64,000 nucleotides of DNA, from positions 372,001 to 436,000 of the forward strand of contig JAIELW010000001.1 in NCBI GenBank assembly GCA_019752575.1, in the 5' to 3' direction. Below are positions 23,933 to 32,695 of this stretch, piece after piece. A program made the position numbers and the translations under genes. Position 1 is the first letter of the stretch, and each line of letters begins with the position of its first letter. A model generated the notes under the pieces. It was not told the DNA's origin. It made no database searches and was given only the letters and a program-made list of their open reading frames with translations. The DNA comes from Xanthobacteraceae bacterium. Its GTDB lineage: Bacteria; Pseudomonadota; Alphaproteobacteria; Rhizobiales; Xanthobacteraceae.

Positions 23933-25657
23933 ATGGCAGAAGCGGCACTCAAAGCAGCCGGACCGGAAGAAGAACTGACCGACGGCTTTAACCTGATCAT
24001 CGACGCGCTGAAACTGAACGGCGTGAAAACGATCTACGGCGTGCCGGGCATTCCGATCACGGATTTCGGCCGCATGGCGCAGGCATCCGGAATCCGCGTG
24101 CTTTCCTTCCGCCACGAGCAGAACGCAGGCTATGCCGCCTCGATCGCGGGCTGGCTCACGAAGCAGCCGGGCATCTGCCTCACGGTTTCTGCGCCGGGCT
24201 TCCTGAACGGTCTCACCGCGCTCGCGCATGCGACCACCAACTGCTTCCCGATGATCCTGATCTCGGGCTCTTCGGAACGCGAAATCGTCGATCTGCAGCA
24301 GGGCGACTATGAAGAAATGGATCAACTCGCCGTCGCCAAGACCATGTGCAAGGCGGCCTATCGCGTGCTGCATGCGCAAGACATCGGCATCGGCATTGCA
24401 CGCGCGATCCGCTCCGCGGTCTCAGGCCGTCCCGGCGGCGTTTATCTGGATCTGCCGGCGAAGCTGTTCGGCCAGGTAATGGGCGCGGAAGCGGGCCGCA
24501 AATCGCTTGTGAAGGTAATCGACGCGGCGCCCGCGCAGATTCCGGCACCGGACGCGATCAAGCGCGCGCTCGACGTAATCAAAGGCGCGAAGAAGCCGCT
24601 GATTATTCTCGGCAAGGGCGCGGCTTACGCGCAATGCGACGACGCGATCAAGAACTTCGTCGAAAAGACCGGCATTCCGTTCCTGCCGATGTCGATGGCG
24701 AAGGGTCTGCTCCCTGATACGCACCCGCAATGCGCGGGTGCCGCCCGTTCGCTCGTACTCAAAGACGCCGACGTCGTCATCATGGTGGGCGCGCGTCTCA
24801 ACTGGCTGCTTTCGCACGGCAAGGGCAAGAACTGGGGCGATGCGCCGAAGAAATTCGTGCAGCTCGACATCGAGCCGCGCGAAATGGACAGCAACGTCGA
24901 GATCGTGGCCCCCGTCGTCGGCGACATGGGCTCGTGCGTCAATGCGCTTCTCTCCGCGATGGGCAACGGCTTCCCGAAAGCGAACAGCGATTGGGCTGCG
25001 ACGGTCGCCAAGAAGCGCGACGAGAACGTCGCCAAGATGGCGCCGAAGCTCATGAACAACAACGTGCCGATGGATTATCACGGCGCGCTCGGCGTAATTA
25101 AGAACGTCATCAAGGAACGCCCTGACACGATCTTCGTCAACGAAGGCGCGAATACGCTCGACCTCGCGCGCGGCATCGTCGACATCTACAAGCCGAGGAA
25201 GCGCATCGACGTCGGCACCTGGGGCATCATGGGTATCGGCATGGGGTATTCGGTCGCGGCCGCGGTCGAAACCGGCAACAAGGTGCTCGCGGTCGAAGGC
25301 GACAGCGCGTTCGGCTTTTCGGGTATGGAGGTCGAAACCATCGCCCGCTACAAGCTGCCGGTCTGCGTCGTCATCTTCAACAACGACGGCATCTATCGCG
25401 GTACCGACGTGAACACGGCGGGCGACGACCCGGCAACCACCGTATTCGTCAAAGGCGCGCGCTACGACAAGATGATGGAAGCCTTCGGCGGCGCCGGCGT
25501 GAACGCGACTTCGCCCGACGAACTCCGTCAGGCGATCAACGCCGCGCTCGACGGCGGCAAACCCACTCTCATCAACGCGGTGATCGATCCGGCGGCGGGC
25601 TCCGAGTCCGGCCGCATCGGCAATCTCAATCCGCAAAGCGCACTCAAGAAAAAGTAA
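23933..25657 (+). CDS. oxc: Oxalyl-CoA decarboxylase
   Basis: Thiamine-diphosphate enzyme converting oxalyl-CoA to formyl-CoA and CO2. It has 574 residues, close to the Oxalobacter formigenes enzyme, and shares long identical runs with it, such as '[12 protein letters not shown]' (catalytic Glu62, equivalent to Glu56), '[11 protein letters not shown]', '[10 protein letters not shown]' and '[11 protein letters not shown]'. The TDP motif starts with GDSAFGFSG at about 456-464 and continues to 'FNNDGIYRG'. GGAGGGAG precedes the start. It is followed 24 bases later by the CoA-transferase gene that supplies its substrate. This is the key enzyme of oxalate catabolism, and the assignment is firm. 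Confidence 0.96.
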   Translation: MAEAALKAAGPEEELTDGFNLIIDALKLNGVKTIYGVPGIPITDFGRMAQASGIRVLSFRHEQNAGYAASIAGWLTKQPGICLTVSAPGFLNGLTALAHATTNCFPMILISGSSEREIVDLQQGDYEEMDQLAVAKTMCKAAYRVLHAQDIGIGIARAIRSAVSGRPGGVYLDLPAKLFGQVMGAEAGRKSLVKVIDAAPAQIPAPDAIKRALDVIKGAKKPLIILGKGAAYAQCDDAIKNFVEKTGIPFLPMSMAKGLLPDTHPQCAGAARSLVLKDADVVIMVGARLNWLLSHGKGKNWGDAPKKFVQLDIEPREMDSNVEIVAPVVGDMGSCVNALLSAMGNGFPKANSDWAATVAKKRDENVAKMAPKLMNNNVPMDYHGALGVIKNVIKERPDTIFVNEGANTLDLARGIVDIYKPRKRIDVGTWGIMGIGMGYSVAAAVETGNKVLAVEGDSAFGFSGMEVETIARYKLPVCVVIFNNDGIYRGTDVNTAGDDPATTVFVKGARYDKMMEAFGGAGVNATSPDELRQAINAALDGGKPTLINAVIDPAAGSESGRIGNLNPQSALKKK

Positions 25658-25681
25658 TTCTCTGACTTAGCGAGAACAGTC

Positions 25682-27076
25682 ATGGCAAAAGCGAAAAAAT
25701 CGAAACTCAAAATCGTGAAGGCGAAAAAGGCGAAGAAGCCTGTCGCCAAGAAGGCGAACGGCCTGCCCTCGCCCTCGAAGAAACCGTTCGGCCAGGCGGG
25801 CCTTGCGCTCGATGGCGTCCGCATCCTCGACTTCACCCACGTTCAATCCGGCCCGACCTGCACGCAGTTGCTCGCATGGTTCGGCGCGGACGTGATCAAG
25901 ATCGAGCGTCCGGGCATCGGCGACATCACCCGCGGCCAGCTCGTCGACGTGAAGGGCGCGGATTCGCTCTACTTCACGATGCTCAATCACAACAAGCGCT
26001 CGATCACGATCGACTCCAAGCACAAGAAGGGCAAGGAGATCCTCGATCGCCTCATTAAAGAGTGCGACGTGCTCGTGGAAAATTTCGCGCCCGGCGCGCT
26101 CGATCGTATGGGCCTCACCTGGGAACACATCCACAAACTCAATCCGCGCATGATCGTGGCGTCGGTGAAGGGCTTCGGCCCCGGCCCATACGAAGACTGC
26201 AAGGTCTACGAAAACGTCGCGCAGTGCACCGGCGGCTCGGCTTCGACCACCGGCTTCCGCGACGGTCCGCCGCTCGTTACCGGCGCGCAAATCGGCGATA
26301 GCGGCACCGGCCTTCACCTCGCACTCGGCATCGTGACTGCGCTCTATCAGCGAAGCCGCACCGGCCGCGGCCAGAAAGTGCTCTGCGCGATGCAGGACGG
26401 CGTTCTCAATCTGGCGCGCGTGAAGCTGCGCGACCAGCAGCGCCTGAAGCACGGCCCGCTCACGGAATTCAGCCAGTACGGCGAAGGTATTCCGTTCGGC
26501 GATGCCGTGCCGCGCGCTGGCAACGACTCCGGCGGCGGCCAGCCGGGCCGCATCCTGAAGTGCAAGGGCGCGCCGCAGGATCCGAACGCTTACATCTACT
26601 TCATCACGCAGGCGCCGGTCTGGGAGCCGATCTGCGACGTGATCGGCGAGCCGACCTGGAAAACCGATCCGGAATACGCAACGCCGAAAGCGCGTCTGCC
26701 GAAGCTGAACCAGATTTTCAGCCGTATCGAGCAGTGGACCATGACCAAGACCAAGTTCGAGGCCATGGAAATTCTGAACAAGTACGACATTCCGTGCGGC
26801 CCGATTCTTTCGATGAAGGAGCTCGCGGAAGACCAGTCGCTGCGCAAGACCGGCACGGTCGTCGAAGTCGATCATCCGAAGCGCGGCAAGTACCTCTCGG
26901 TCGGCAACCCGATCAAGCTCTCCGACTCGATCTCGAAGGTGAAGCGCTCGCCGCTCCTGGGCGAACACACCGACGAAATCCTGAAAGACGTTCTCAACTA
27001 TTCGGCCAAGGAGATCGCCGACATCAAGTTGTCTGGCGCAATCACCGCGCCGGAGAAGAAAGAGAAAGCGGCTTAA
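25682..27076 (+). CDS. frc: Formyl-CoA:oxalate CoA-transferase with lysine-rich N-terminal extension
   Basis: Class III CoA-transferase that moves CoA from formyl-CoA to oxalate, feeding Oxc. The core from about residue 40 matches Oxalobacter Frc: '[15 protein letters not shown]', catalytic Asp206 in 'QIGDSGTG' (equivalent to Asp169), and '[10 protein letters not shown]'. The glycine loop reads SGGGQPG where Frc has GGGGQPG. The first 36 residues are extra compared with the roughly 428-residue family: more than a third Lys, with Ala, Pro and Ser, resembling a histone-H1-like tail. No other ATG exists before the core, so the tail is probably real unless a GTG near codon 12 is used. A perfect terminator follows. 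Confidence 0.94.
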   Translation: MAKAKKSKLKIVKAKKAKKPVAKKANGLPSPSKKPFGQAGLALDGVRILDFTHVQSGPTCTQLLAWFGADVIKIERPGIGDITRGQLVDVKGADSLYFTMLNHNKRSITIDSKHKKGKEILDRLIKECDVLVENFAPGALDRMGLTWEHIHKLNPRMIVASVKGFGPGPYEDCKVYENVAQCTGGSASTTGFRDGPPLVTGAQIGDSGTGLHLALGIVTALYQRSRTGRGQKVLCAMQDGVLNLARVKLRDQQRLKHGPLTEFSQYGEGIPFGDAVPRAGNDSGGGQPGRILKCKGAPQDPNAYIYFITQAPVWEPICDVIGEPTWKTDPEYATPKARLPKLNQIFSRIEQWTMTKTKFEAMEILNKYDIPCGPILSMKELAEDQSLRKTGTVVEVDHPKRGKYLSVGNPIKLSDSISKVKRSPLLGEHTDEILKDVLNYSAKEIADIKLSGAITAPEKKEKAA

Positions 27077-27086
27077 CGACAAAACA

Positions 27087-27115
27087 CCCCGCCCCGAAAA
27101 CGGGGCGGGGTTTTT
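27087..27115 (+). terminator. Intrinsic terminator after frc
   Basis: CCCCGCCCCG (27087-27096) and CGGGGCGGGG (27101-27110) form a perfect 10-bp stem with an AAAA loop and five T after it. It ends the oxc-frc transcript. Confidence 0.93.
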
Positions 27116-27144
27116 AAGAACAGAATTCGCGGGGAGATTTGACG

Positions 27145-28071
27145 ATGCGTATCGTCGTGCATGGCCAGCAGGCCTTCGGTAAAGCCGTTCTCGAAGCGCT
27201 CTTGAAGCGCGGTGAAAATGTCGTCGGCGTCTATGTCGCGCCGGAAAAGGAAGGCCAGAAAGCGGACCCGCTGAAGGAAGCGGCGCTAGCGGCGAAGCTC
27301 CCGGTGTTCCAGCCGGACTCCTACAAGAAGCCGGAAGTCTGGGAGCAGTTCAAATCGCTCAAACCCGATCTTCAGGTGATGGCGTTCGTCACGCTGTTCG
27401 TGCCGGAAGAATTCCTCAACATCCCGACGCACGGCTCGATTCAGTATCACCCGTCGCTCTTGCCGCTCTATCGCGGCGCGTCGGCAATCAACTGGCCGAT
27501 CATCAAGGGTGAAAAGGAAACCGGGCTTTCGATTTTCTGGCCGGATAACGGTTTAGACACCGGCGACATCCTCGTGCAGAAGAAAACGCCGATCTCCGGC
27601 AAGGACACGCTCGGCACGGTCTACTTCGACCGACTGTTCCCGATGGGCGTCGACGCGATGATGGAATCGGTCGATCTCGTCAAAGCCGGTAAAGCACCGC
27701 GCATCAAGCAGGACGAATCGAAGGCGACCTATGAAGGTCTCTGCCGCGCGGACAATGCGCGGATCGATTTCGGCAAGCCGTGGGAACAGATCGATCGTCT
27801 GATACGCGGCTGCAGCCCAGCTCCCGGTGCGTGGGCCACAATCAACGGCGTGAAGCTGAAAATTCTCGAAGCCACGCCGCTGCCAGCGCGAGACCCGAAG
27901 GGCATCGCCGGAAAGCTCGGCGAGGTCGTCGTGGTCGACAAGGACAGCATCACCGTGGTCTGCGCCGACGGCCGCATCAAGCTCACGCGCGTGCAGGCCG
28001 ACGGGCCGAAGGTGGGCGCGGGCGAATGGGCGGCGGCTGCGAAGATCGAAAAAGGTGCGCGCTTTACATAA
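27145..28071 (+). CDS. Formyltransferase / 10-formyl-THF hydrolase-like protein (single-domain relative of formyl-THF dehydrogenase)
   Basis: A 308-residue protein with the formyltransferase fold and a C-terminal Fmt_C-like domain (about 205-300). The active-site stretch 'YHPSLLPLYRGASAINW' and 'FWPDNGLDTGDILVQ' is nearer to the hydrolase domain of eukaryotic 10-formyl-THF dehydrogenase than to methionyl-tRNA formyltransferase. His102 and Asp138 have the same 36-residue spacing as His106 and Asp142 there. The Asn of Fmt is replaced by Gln100, where the dehydrogenase has Ile. No aldehyde dehydrogenase part is present. It lies between oxc-frc and fhs, so it probably moves or releases formyl groups in this C1 route. 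Start ATG 27145 has GGGGAG upstream. Housekeeping Fmt is a less likely reading. Confidence 0.8.
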   Translation: MRIVVHGQQAFGKAVLEALLKRGENVVGVYVAPEKEGQKADPLKEAALAAKLPVFQPDSYKKPEVWEQFKSLKPDLQVMAFVTLFVPEEFLNIPTHGSIQYHPSLLPLYRGASAINWPIIKGEKETGLSIFWPDNGLDTGDILVQKKTPISGKDTLGTVYFDRLFPMGVDAMMESVDLVKAGKAPRIKQDESKATYEGLCRADNARIDFGKPWEQIDRLIRGCSPAPGAWATINGVKLKILEATPLPARDPKGIAGKLGEVVVVDKDSITVVCADGRIKLTRVQADGPKVGAGEWAAAAKIEKGARFT

Positions 28072-28080
28072 ACCCAACCG

Positions 28081-28163
28081 CGTCATGGCCGGGCTGGTCC
28101 CGGCCATCCACGCCTTGCTGTTTGGCAAAGACATGGATGCCCGGCACGAGGCCGGGCATGACG
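28081..28163. repeat. Intergenic double-palindrome repeat, copy 2
   Basis: Two hairpins, ATGGCCGGG/CCCGGCCAT (28085-28107) and ATGCCCGGC/GCCGGGCAT (28137-28159), bounded by CGTC and GACG so that the whole element is an imperfect inverted repeat. It shares its core with the element at 13767-13852 in opposite arrangement. It occupies most of the gap before fhs. Confidence 0.75.
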
Positions 28164-28207
28164 AGGAGAGAAATCAGCGAATCTGAACTTTCATTGGATT
28201 GAACAAC

Positions 28208-29905
28208 ATGCCTGCTTCACAACATCAGAATCCGAAATCGGACATCGAAATCGCACAAGCCGCGAAGATGCGGCCGATCATGGATGTCGCCAAAGAACGT
28301 CTCGGCATCGAGACGAAGAATCTCGAGCCTTACGGCCACTACAAGGCCAAGGTTTCGATGGACTACATCAAATCGCTGAAAGGCAAGAAAGACGGCAAGC
28401 TCATTCTTGTCACCGCGATTTCGCCGACGCCCGCGGGCGAAGGCAAGACTACGACCACCGTTGGCTTGACGGACGCGCTCAATCACATCGGCAAGAAAGC
28501 GATGTGCGCGCTGCGCGAGCCTTCGCTCGGTCCCTGCTTCGGCGTGAAGGGCGGTGCCGCCGGCGGCGGTTACGCGCAGGTCGTGCCGATGGAAGACATC
28601 AACCTGCACTTCACCGGCGACTTTCACGCGATTACATCCGCGCACAATCTGCTTTCCGCGCTGATCGACAATCACATTTATTGGGGTAATGCGGCCGGGC
28701 TCGACTCGCGCCGCGTTGCCTGGCGCCGCGTCATGGACATGAACGACCGCGCGCTACGCGAAATCGTTTGTTCGCTCGGTGGAGTCGCGAACGGCTATCC
28801 GCGCGAGGCCGGTTTCGACATCACGGTCGCATCTGAAGTAATGGCGATCTTCTGCCTTGCGAAAGACCTCGACGATCTCAAGACGCGTCTCGGCAACATC
28901 ATCGTGGGCTACACCCGCGACCGTAAACCGGTGCGCGCGAAGGAAATGAACGCGCATGGCGCGATGACCGCGTTGCTCAAGGACGCCATCGCACCTAACC
29001 TCGTGCAGACGCTGGAAGGCACGCCCGCTTTCATTCACGGCGGTCCGTTCGCGAATATCGCGCATGGCTGCAATTCGGTGTCGGCGACGACCTCGGCGCT
29101 GAAGCTCGCCGATTACGTCGTGACCGAAGCCGGTTTCGGCGCCGATCTCGGTGCGGAGAAGTTCCTCGACATCAAGTGCCGCAAGGCGGGTCTCAAGCCC
29201 GACTGCGTCGTGATCGTCGCGACCATCCGCGCGCTCAAGATGCATGGCGGGGTCGCCAAGACCGATCTCAAAAAGGAAGACCTGAAGGCGCTCGAAGCCG
29301 GCATGTCGAATTTGCAGCGCCACATCGAGAACGTGAAGAAGTTCGGGCTTCCGGCGGTGGTTTCGATCAACCGCTTCTCGGCCGACACCGATGCCGAAAT
29401 CAAGCTCGTGAAGGACAAGTGCAAGGCGCTCGGCGTCGAAGCCTTGATGGCCGATCATTGGGCCGAAGGCGGCGCGGGTGCCGCGGACGTCGCGAAAGCC
29501 GTGGTCAAGGTCTGCGACGAAGGCAAAGCGAACCTGAAGCTGCTTTATCCCGACGAGATGCCGCTATTCGACAAGATCCGCACGATCGCGAAGGAAATCT
29601 ATCGCGCGGACGACGCCACCGCCGATAAGTCGGTGAAGGACCAGCTCAAGACCTGGGAAGAAATGGGCTTCGGCAAGCTGCCGGTCTGCATCGCGAAAAC
29701 GCAGTACTCGTTCTCGACCAATCCTGATGCGAAAGGCGCACCTACCGGCTTTAACATCCCGGTGCGCGAAGTCCGTCTCTCCGCAGGCGCGGAATTCATC
29801 GTGGCGATCTGCGGTGAGATCATGACCATGCCGGGCCTGCCGAAAGTGCCGTCGGCGGATTCGATCGATGTCAGCGCCGAAGGCAAGATCGTCGGCCTGT
29901 TCTAA
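28208..29905 (+). CDS. fhs: Formate-tetrahydrofolate ligase
   Basis: ATP-dependent synthesis of 10-formyl-THF from formate. 565 residues from ATG 28208 (a TTG three codons earlier is possible), the normal family size. The P-loop [12 protein letters not shown] lies at 73-84. '[23 protein letters not shown]', '[18 protein letters not shown]' and '[13 protein letters not shown]' are family signatures. It completes the cassette: formate released by Frc and by the formyltransferase-like protein can enter the folate pool and be assimilated or oxidised. A terminator follows at 29940. Confidence 0.96.
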   Translation: MPASQHQNPKSDIEIAQAAKMRPIMDVAKERLGIETKNLEPYGHYKAKVSMDYIKSLKGKKDGKLILVTAISPTPAGEGKTTTTVGLTDALNHIGKKAMCALREPSLGPCFGVKGGAAGGGYAQVVPMEDINLHFTGDFHAITSAHNLLSALIDNHIYWGNAAGLDSRRVAWRRVMDMNDRALREIVCSLGGVANGYPREAGFDITVASEVMAIFCLAKDLDDLKTRLGNIIVGYTRDRKPVRAKEMNAHGAMTALLKDAIAPNLVQTLEGTPAFIHGGPFANIAHGCNSVSATTSALKLADYVVTEAGFGADLGAEKFLDIKCRKAGLKPDCVVIVATIRALKMHGGVAKTDLKKEDLKALEAGMSNLQRHIENVKKFGLPAVVSINRFSADTDAEIKLVKDKCKALGVEALMADHWAEGGAGAADVAKAVVKVCDEGKANLKLLYPDEMPLFDKIRTIAKEIYRADDATADKSVKDQLKTWEEMGFGKLPVCIAKTQYSFSTNPDAKGAPTGFNIPVREVRLSAGAEFIVAICGEIMTMPGLPKVPSADSIDVSAEGKIVGLF

Positions 29906-29939
29906 GAAATAACGAGAGGGACTCCCGTCCCATAAACTT

Positions 29940-29970
29940 GAAGCCGCCCTCCGGGACGGCTTCTTTTTTT
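29940..29970 (+). terminator. Intrinsic terminator after fhs
   Basis: GAAGCCG (29940-29946) and CGGCTTC (29957-29963), with an inner CCC/GGG pair, then eight T in a row (one base shared with the stem). It lies 34 bases after the stop codon. Confidence 0.88.
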
Positions 29971-30379
29971 ATTCGATTGTCACCTCGACGCGCCTGTTCT
30001 GCGGTTCCCGGATGTTCGGACCGGTTCTGATGAGCGGCCGCGAGATGCCGTTCGCGACGACATTGAAGCGCACTTTCACGAGCGACTGCTTGCGCAGGAA
30101 ATGCTTCAACACTTCGTTGCCGCGCGCATAGGAAATATTGTCCGGCCGCGTTTCCGCGGTATCGGCATTGCCGGCGAGCGTCACGCGCGCGCTCGGCAGG
30201 ATTTCCCGGGCGAGCGTGTCGGCGAGCTCGGCGGCGCCCGGCGACAGTTCGGTGCTTTCAAAATCGAAGAAGATATTGAACGTGCGCGGCTGCAAAGAAG
30301 CCGGGACGGAGGTTAGCGGAAACAGGCTGAACGCGACGGCGAGTTGCAGAACGCTTCGGCGGCTTGGTGCAGTTTGCAT
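29969..30379 (-). CDS. Small OmpA-family peptidoglycan-binding protein
   Basis: Exported 136-residue protein. The N-terminal RRS-containing signal (residues 6-28) could be Tat- or Sec-type. The rest is one OmpA-like C-terminal domain: 'FFDFESTELSPGAAELADTLA', 'VTLAGNADTAETRPDNISYARGNEVLKHF' and the terminal 'PQNRRVEVTIE', where the last Arg pair contacts peptidoglycan in this family. The 'GHADT' motif reads GNADT, so one usual His is missing. It has no beta-barrel and no lipobox, so it is a free periplasmic domain. Ribosome site AAGGTGG. Convergent with fhs. Role unknown. Confidence 0.8.
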   Translation of the reverse strand: MQTAPSRRSVLQLAVAFSLFPLTSVPASLQPRTFNIFFDFESTELSPGAAELADTLAREILPSARVTLAGNADTAETRPDNISYARGNEVLKHFLRKQSLVKVRFNVVANGISRPLIRTGPNIREPQNRRVEVTIE

Positions 30380-30430
30380 GGTCCACCTTTGCTGTTTCAG
30401 GCCCGAAAAGGGCGATCACTACAACAAACG

Positions 30431-31354
30431 CTAAACCCCGCTTTCGGTCTGCTTGCGAGCCTCGATATTGAGATCGGAGCCGATTCGCCGCGCTTCGGCA
30501 ACGAGCGCCGCAGCAAGCGGCGTCATCGGCTCGCGCGGCGGCACGACGAGGCCGATCGTGTGCACCGCTTCGGGTTCGGTGATCGGAATGGCGCGAATGG
30601 TTTCGGTGAGACCCAGGGTTTCAGCGAGCTTCTCCGGCATAACGCTCGCCCATTGCCCGGTGCGGACGTGCGCGAACAGCACGATCATCGAATTCGATTC
30701 CAGCATTGGCCGCGGCTCGCCGCCGGCCGCGCGTAACAGGCTCTCGATGATGCGCCGGTTCTGCATGTCGGGCGTGAGCAGGCAAAGCGGCACGCGCGAG
30801 ACTTCCGCCCAGGTAACGCTGTCGCGATTGCCGAGCGCCGCTTCGGCGGAAGTCAGCAGGCAATAGCGCTCGCGATAGAGCGGTACCATGTTCACGCGGC
30901 CCAGCGGCTCGTTATCGAGATAAGTAATGCCGGCGTCGATCTCGAGATTCTCGAGCGCGGTCAGAATCTGGATCGAGGTCATCGAGAAGATCGTGAAGCG
31001 CACCTCGGGGTGCCGCAAGCGATACGGCGTCGTGAGTTCGGCGACCATCGCGAGCGCGGTCGGGATCGCGGCAATGCGGAGCTGACCGGCAAGACCGGAC
31101 TTCAGCGCGCGCATCTCTTCCTGCAATGTGCGGCTGTCGGCAAGAATACGGCGGGCCCAATCGAGGGTGCGCTCGCCCTCCGGCGTGAAGCCGATAAAGC
31201 GGGAGCCGCGCTGAACCAGGAGGACGCCAAGTTGCGCCTCAAGCTGCTTAATACCCGCAGATAAAGTCGGCTGCGTCACGCCGCAGGCTTCCGCGGCGCG
31301 GCCGAAGTGGCGTTCGCGCGCGAGCGCCATCAGATATTCGAGCTTGTCTATCAA
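30431..31354 (-). CDS. LysR-family transcriptional regulator
   Basis: LysR-type regulator of about 307 residues. The likely start is TTG 31354 behind AGAGGC, which sets the winged helix at the N terminus ('IDKLEYLMALARERHFGRAAEACGVTQPTLSAGIKQLE' in pieces), as in relatives. The longer reading from 31390 would run through a palindromic site. The effector-binding domain follows from about residue 90. The sequence resembles LysR proteins that I recall near formate dehydrogenase operons, but no such operon is in the window. It might respond to C1 compounds and act on the neighbouring formate genes. That link is a guess from position. Confidence 0.87.
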   Translation of the reverse strand: MIDKLEYLMALARERHFGRAAEACGVTQPTLSAGIKQLEAQLGVLLVQRGSRFIGFTPEGERTLDWARRILADSRTLQEEMRALKSGLAGQLRIAAIPTALAMVAELTTPYRLRHPEVRFTIFSMTSIQILTALENLEIDAGITYLDNEPLGRVNMVPLYRERYCLLTSAEAALGNRDSVTWAEVSRVPLCLLTPDMQNRRIIESLLRAAGGEPRPMLESNSMIVLFAHVRTGQWASVMPEKLAETLGLTETIRAIPITEPEAVHTIGLVVPPREPMTPLAAALVAEARRIGSDLNIEARKQTESGV

Positions 31355-31362
31355 TGGCTTGC

Positions 31363-31378
31363 CTCTGGTATACCAGAG
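31363..31378. promoter_or_regulatory. Perfect 16-bp palindrome ahead of the LysR gene
   Basis: CTCTGGTATACCAGAG, with its near edge 8 bases upstream of the preferred TTG start, overlapping the likely ribosome site or promoter. LysR proteins usually bind an interrupted dyad near their own gene, so autorepression is plausible. It also argues that translation starts after, not through, this element. Confidence 0.5.
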
Positions 31379-31440
31379 TAGCCGGAGCAATAGGTTTTTT
31401 CAATCGTTCTAAGCGGCGCGGGGCTTCTGGCACCTGAAGC

Positions 31441-31470
31441 AAAGAGCCCCGCGCTTTCGCGCGGGGCTCT
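31441..31470 (-). terminator. Terminator of the small exported protein gene
   Basis: AGAGCCCCGCG (31443-31453) pairs with CGCGGGGCTCT (31460-31470), an 11-bp perfect stem with a 6-base loop. On the minus strand it is followed by TTT. It lies 23 bases after the stop at 31494. Confidence 0.85.
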
Positions 31471-31493
31471 CAATAAGTCAGGCTGTTAGAGGC

Positions 31494-31856
31494 CTACCAG
31501 AACAAGAAAGCCTGGCGCTTCGGACCGACATATTTGCCGTTCTTGCAGCCCGCGCCGCGGAAGATGGCGTGGAAGCCGGTGCACGGCGTGGTCAGCGCGT
31601 GGATCATGGTCGCGGTCGCGACACCAGCAATCAGGCCGCCGCTGACAGCAGCGCCCGTCGAGCTAGCAGCGAGCGTGGAGCTGCCGAGCCAGCTCGAGCC
31701 TTCGTAGATGCTGATGCCAACAATCGTGCCGACGATCACGCCGGTAACGATCGTAGCCTTGTGCGGGTGCCGCTTGAGGCCACCAGCGTCAGCCGGAGAG
31801 AACGAAGCAAACGCTACCGCTACAGCAGCAACCAGCGTCAGAATAATCTTGCGCAT
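31494..31856 (-). CDS. Small exported glycine-rich protein, paralogue A
   Basis: Unrecognised 120-residue protein with a clear Sec signal (cleavage near SPADAG, residue 24). Then comes a short basic His/Lys stretch, a long Gly/Ala/Ser-rich hydrophobic segment with small-residue spacing like a glycine zipper (about 36-95), and a C-terminal motif C-x-GFHA-x-F-x-G-x-GC-x-NG-x-YVG with two Cys that could pair. The same motif and plan occur in the gene at 32111-32476, so this is a tandem duplicate. Ribosome site GGGAG and its own terminator show it is a real gene. A small membrane or cell-envelope protein is likely; function unknown. Confidence 0.7.
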   Translation of the reverse strand: MRKIILTLVAAVAVAFASFSPADAGGLKRHPHKATIVTGVIVGTIVGISIYEGSSWLGSSTLAASSTGAAVSGGLIAGVATATMIHALTTPCTGFHAIFRGAGCKNGKYVGPKRQAFLFW

Positions 31857-32057
31857 TTATGCACTCCCAATTGTTGCGTCATCCACCCAGCCGGGAGGAC
31901 GCGCGACAGAAAAGGCCACCGGAAACCGCTGGCCCGTTTGTTATGCCGCGAGGCGCAAAAAGCTGATTCTTGAGAAAAAAGCAAAAGGAAAAGGCAGCGC
32001 TGCACTCATATTTGATTGACGCAGATTGATTCAGTTTCTGTTCATCCGGCGTTCATT

Positions 32058-32094
32058 TAAAAGGGCCCCGCGGTATTGCTGCGGGGCCCGGAAA
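32058..32094 (-). terminator. Terminator of paralogue B gene
   Basis: GGGCCCCGC (32064-32072) and GCGGGGCCC (32083-32091) form a long stem. On the minus strand it is followed by TTTTAAAT. It is placed 20 bases after the stop at 32111. Confidence 0.82.
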
Positions 32095-32110
32095 ATGGAG
32101 TTTACCTACG

Positions 32111-32476
32111 TCAGCGACGACGCGGGGCTCTGTCGCCAACATATTGTCCGTTGACGCAGCCGCCGCCGCCGAACAGCGCGTGGAAGCCCTGACACGGCGC
32201 GGTCGCTGCGTGGATGAGCGCCGCAGTGCCTGCGCCGGCAATAACGCCGCCGGTGATCGCGCCGCCGGTCGAGGCGAAACTGGTGGCGAACGAAGAACTG
32301 CCCCACCAGCCTTCATAAAGGCCGACGCCGACAACAGTACCGGTTACCGCGCCAACGGCCGGTGCAGTCAACCAACCCTGATGATGATGGTGGTGCCGCG
32401 GATTCGCGACAGCCGGCGAGGCCGCCGTGGCAGCAAGCGCGGCAGCAGCCGACAGGGCAATAAGAGTTTTACGCAT
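32111..32476 (-). CDS. Small exported glycine-rich protein, paralogue B
   Basis: 121-residue protein from ATG 32476 (GAGGAAAA ribosome site); an open reading extends upstream but lacks any signal or ribosome site. Signal peptide to about residue 24 (SPAVAN), then a His-rich patch RHHHHHQGW that may bind metal. A Gly/Ala/Ser hydrophobic stretch with 'GGVIAGAGTAALIHA' follows, and the C-terminal motif C-x-GFHALF-x-G-x-GC-x-NG-x-YVG. The His patch is absent from paralogue A, where the site is 'KRHPHKA'. Each has its own terminator, so they are independently transcribed. Function unknown. Confidence 0.7.
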   Translation of the reverse strand: MRKTLIALSAAAALAATAASPAVANPRHHHHHQGWLTAPAVGAVTGTVVGVGLYEGWWGSSSFATSFASTGGAITGGVIAGAGTAALIHAATAPCQGFHALFGGGGCVNGQYVGDRAPRRR

Positions 32477-32695
32477 TGCGATTTTCCTCACGTTTGATCG
32501 CCCTCCGCCACAGAGAAAAACGCTGCTTTCGCAACTGCGTTCCTCGCAAATGCGCGGCGCGCGACATTTGCTGAAGCGTGGCATCATCGTGACGATTCTG
32601 CGGAGGAAAGAAATCGTTAAGCTCACGCAGCATGCGCGGGTGAAATATTTTGTTACCGGAAATTCGCGCAACCAAGTCGCGAAATCGCGGCAGGA

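Noticed and set aside
25667-27082. 471-codon minus-strand frame opposite frc
   Set aside because: Mirror frame of a firm enzyme; no start signal and no motif.
27145-28071. Housekeeping methionyl-tRNA formyltransferase
   Set aside because: The Fmt active-site Asn is replaced by Gln, and the 'YHPSLLP' and 'GASAINW' segments fit the formyl-THF dehydrogenase hydrolase domain better. No def gene is adjacent.
32477-32671. Upstream extension of the paralogue B frame
   Set aside because: The signal peptide and ribosome site are at 32476. The extension has no matching part in paralogue A.
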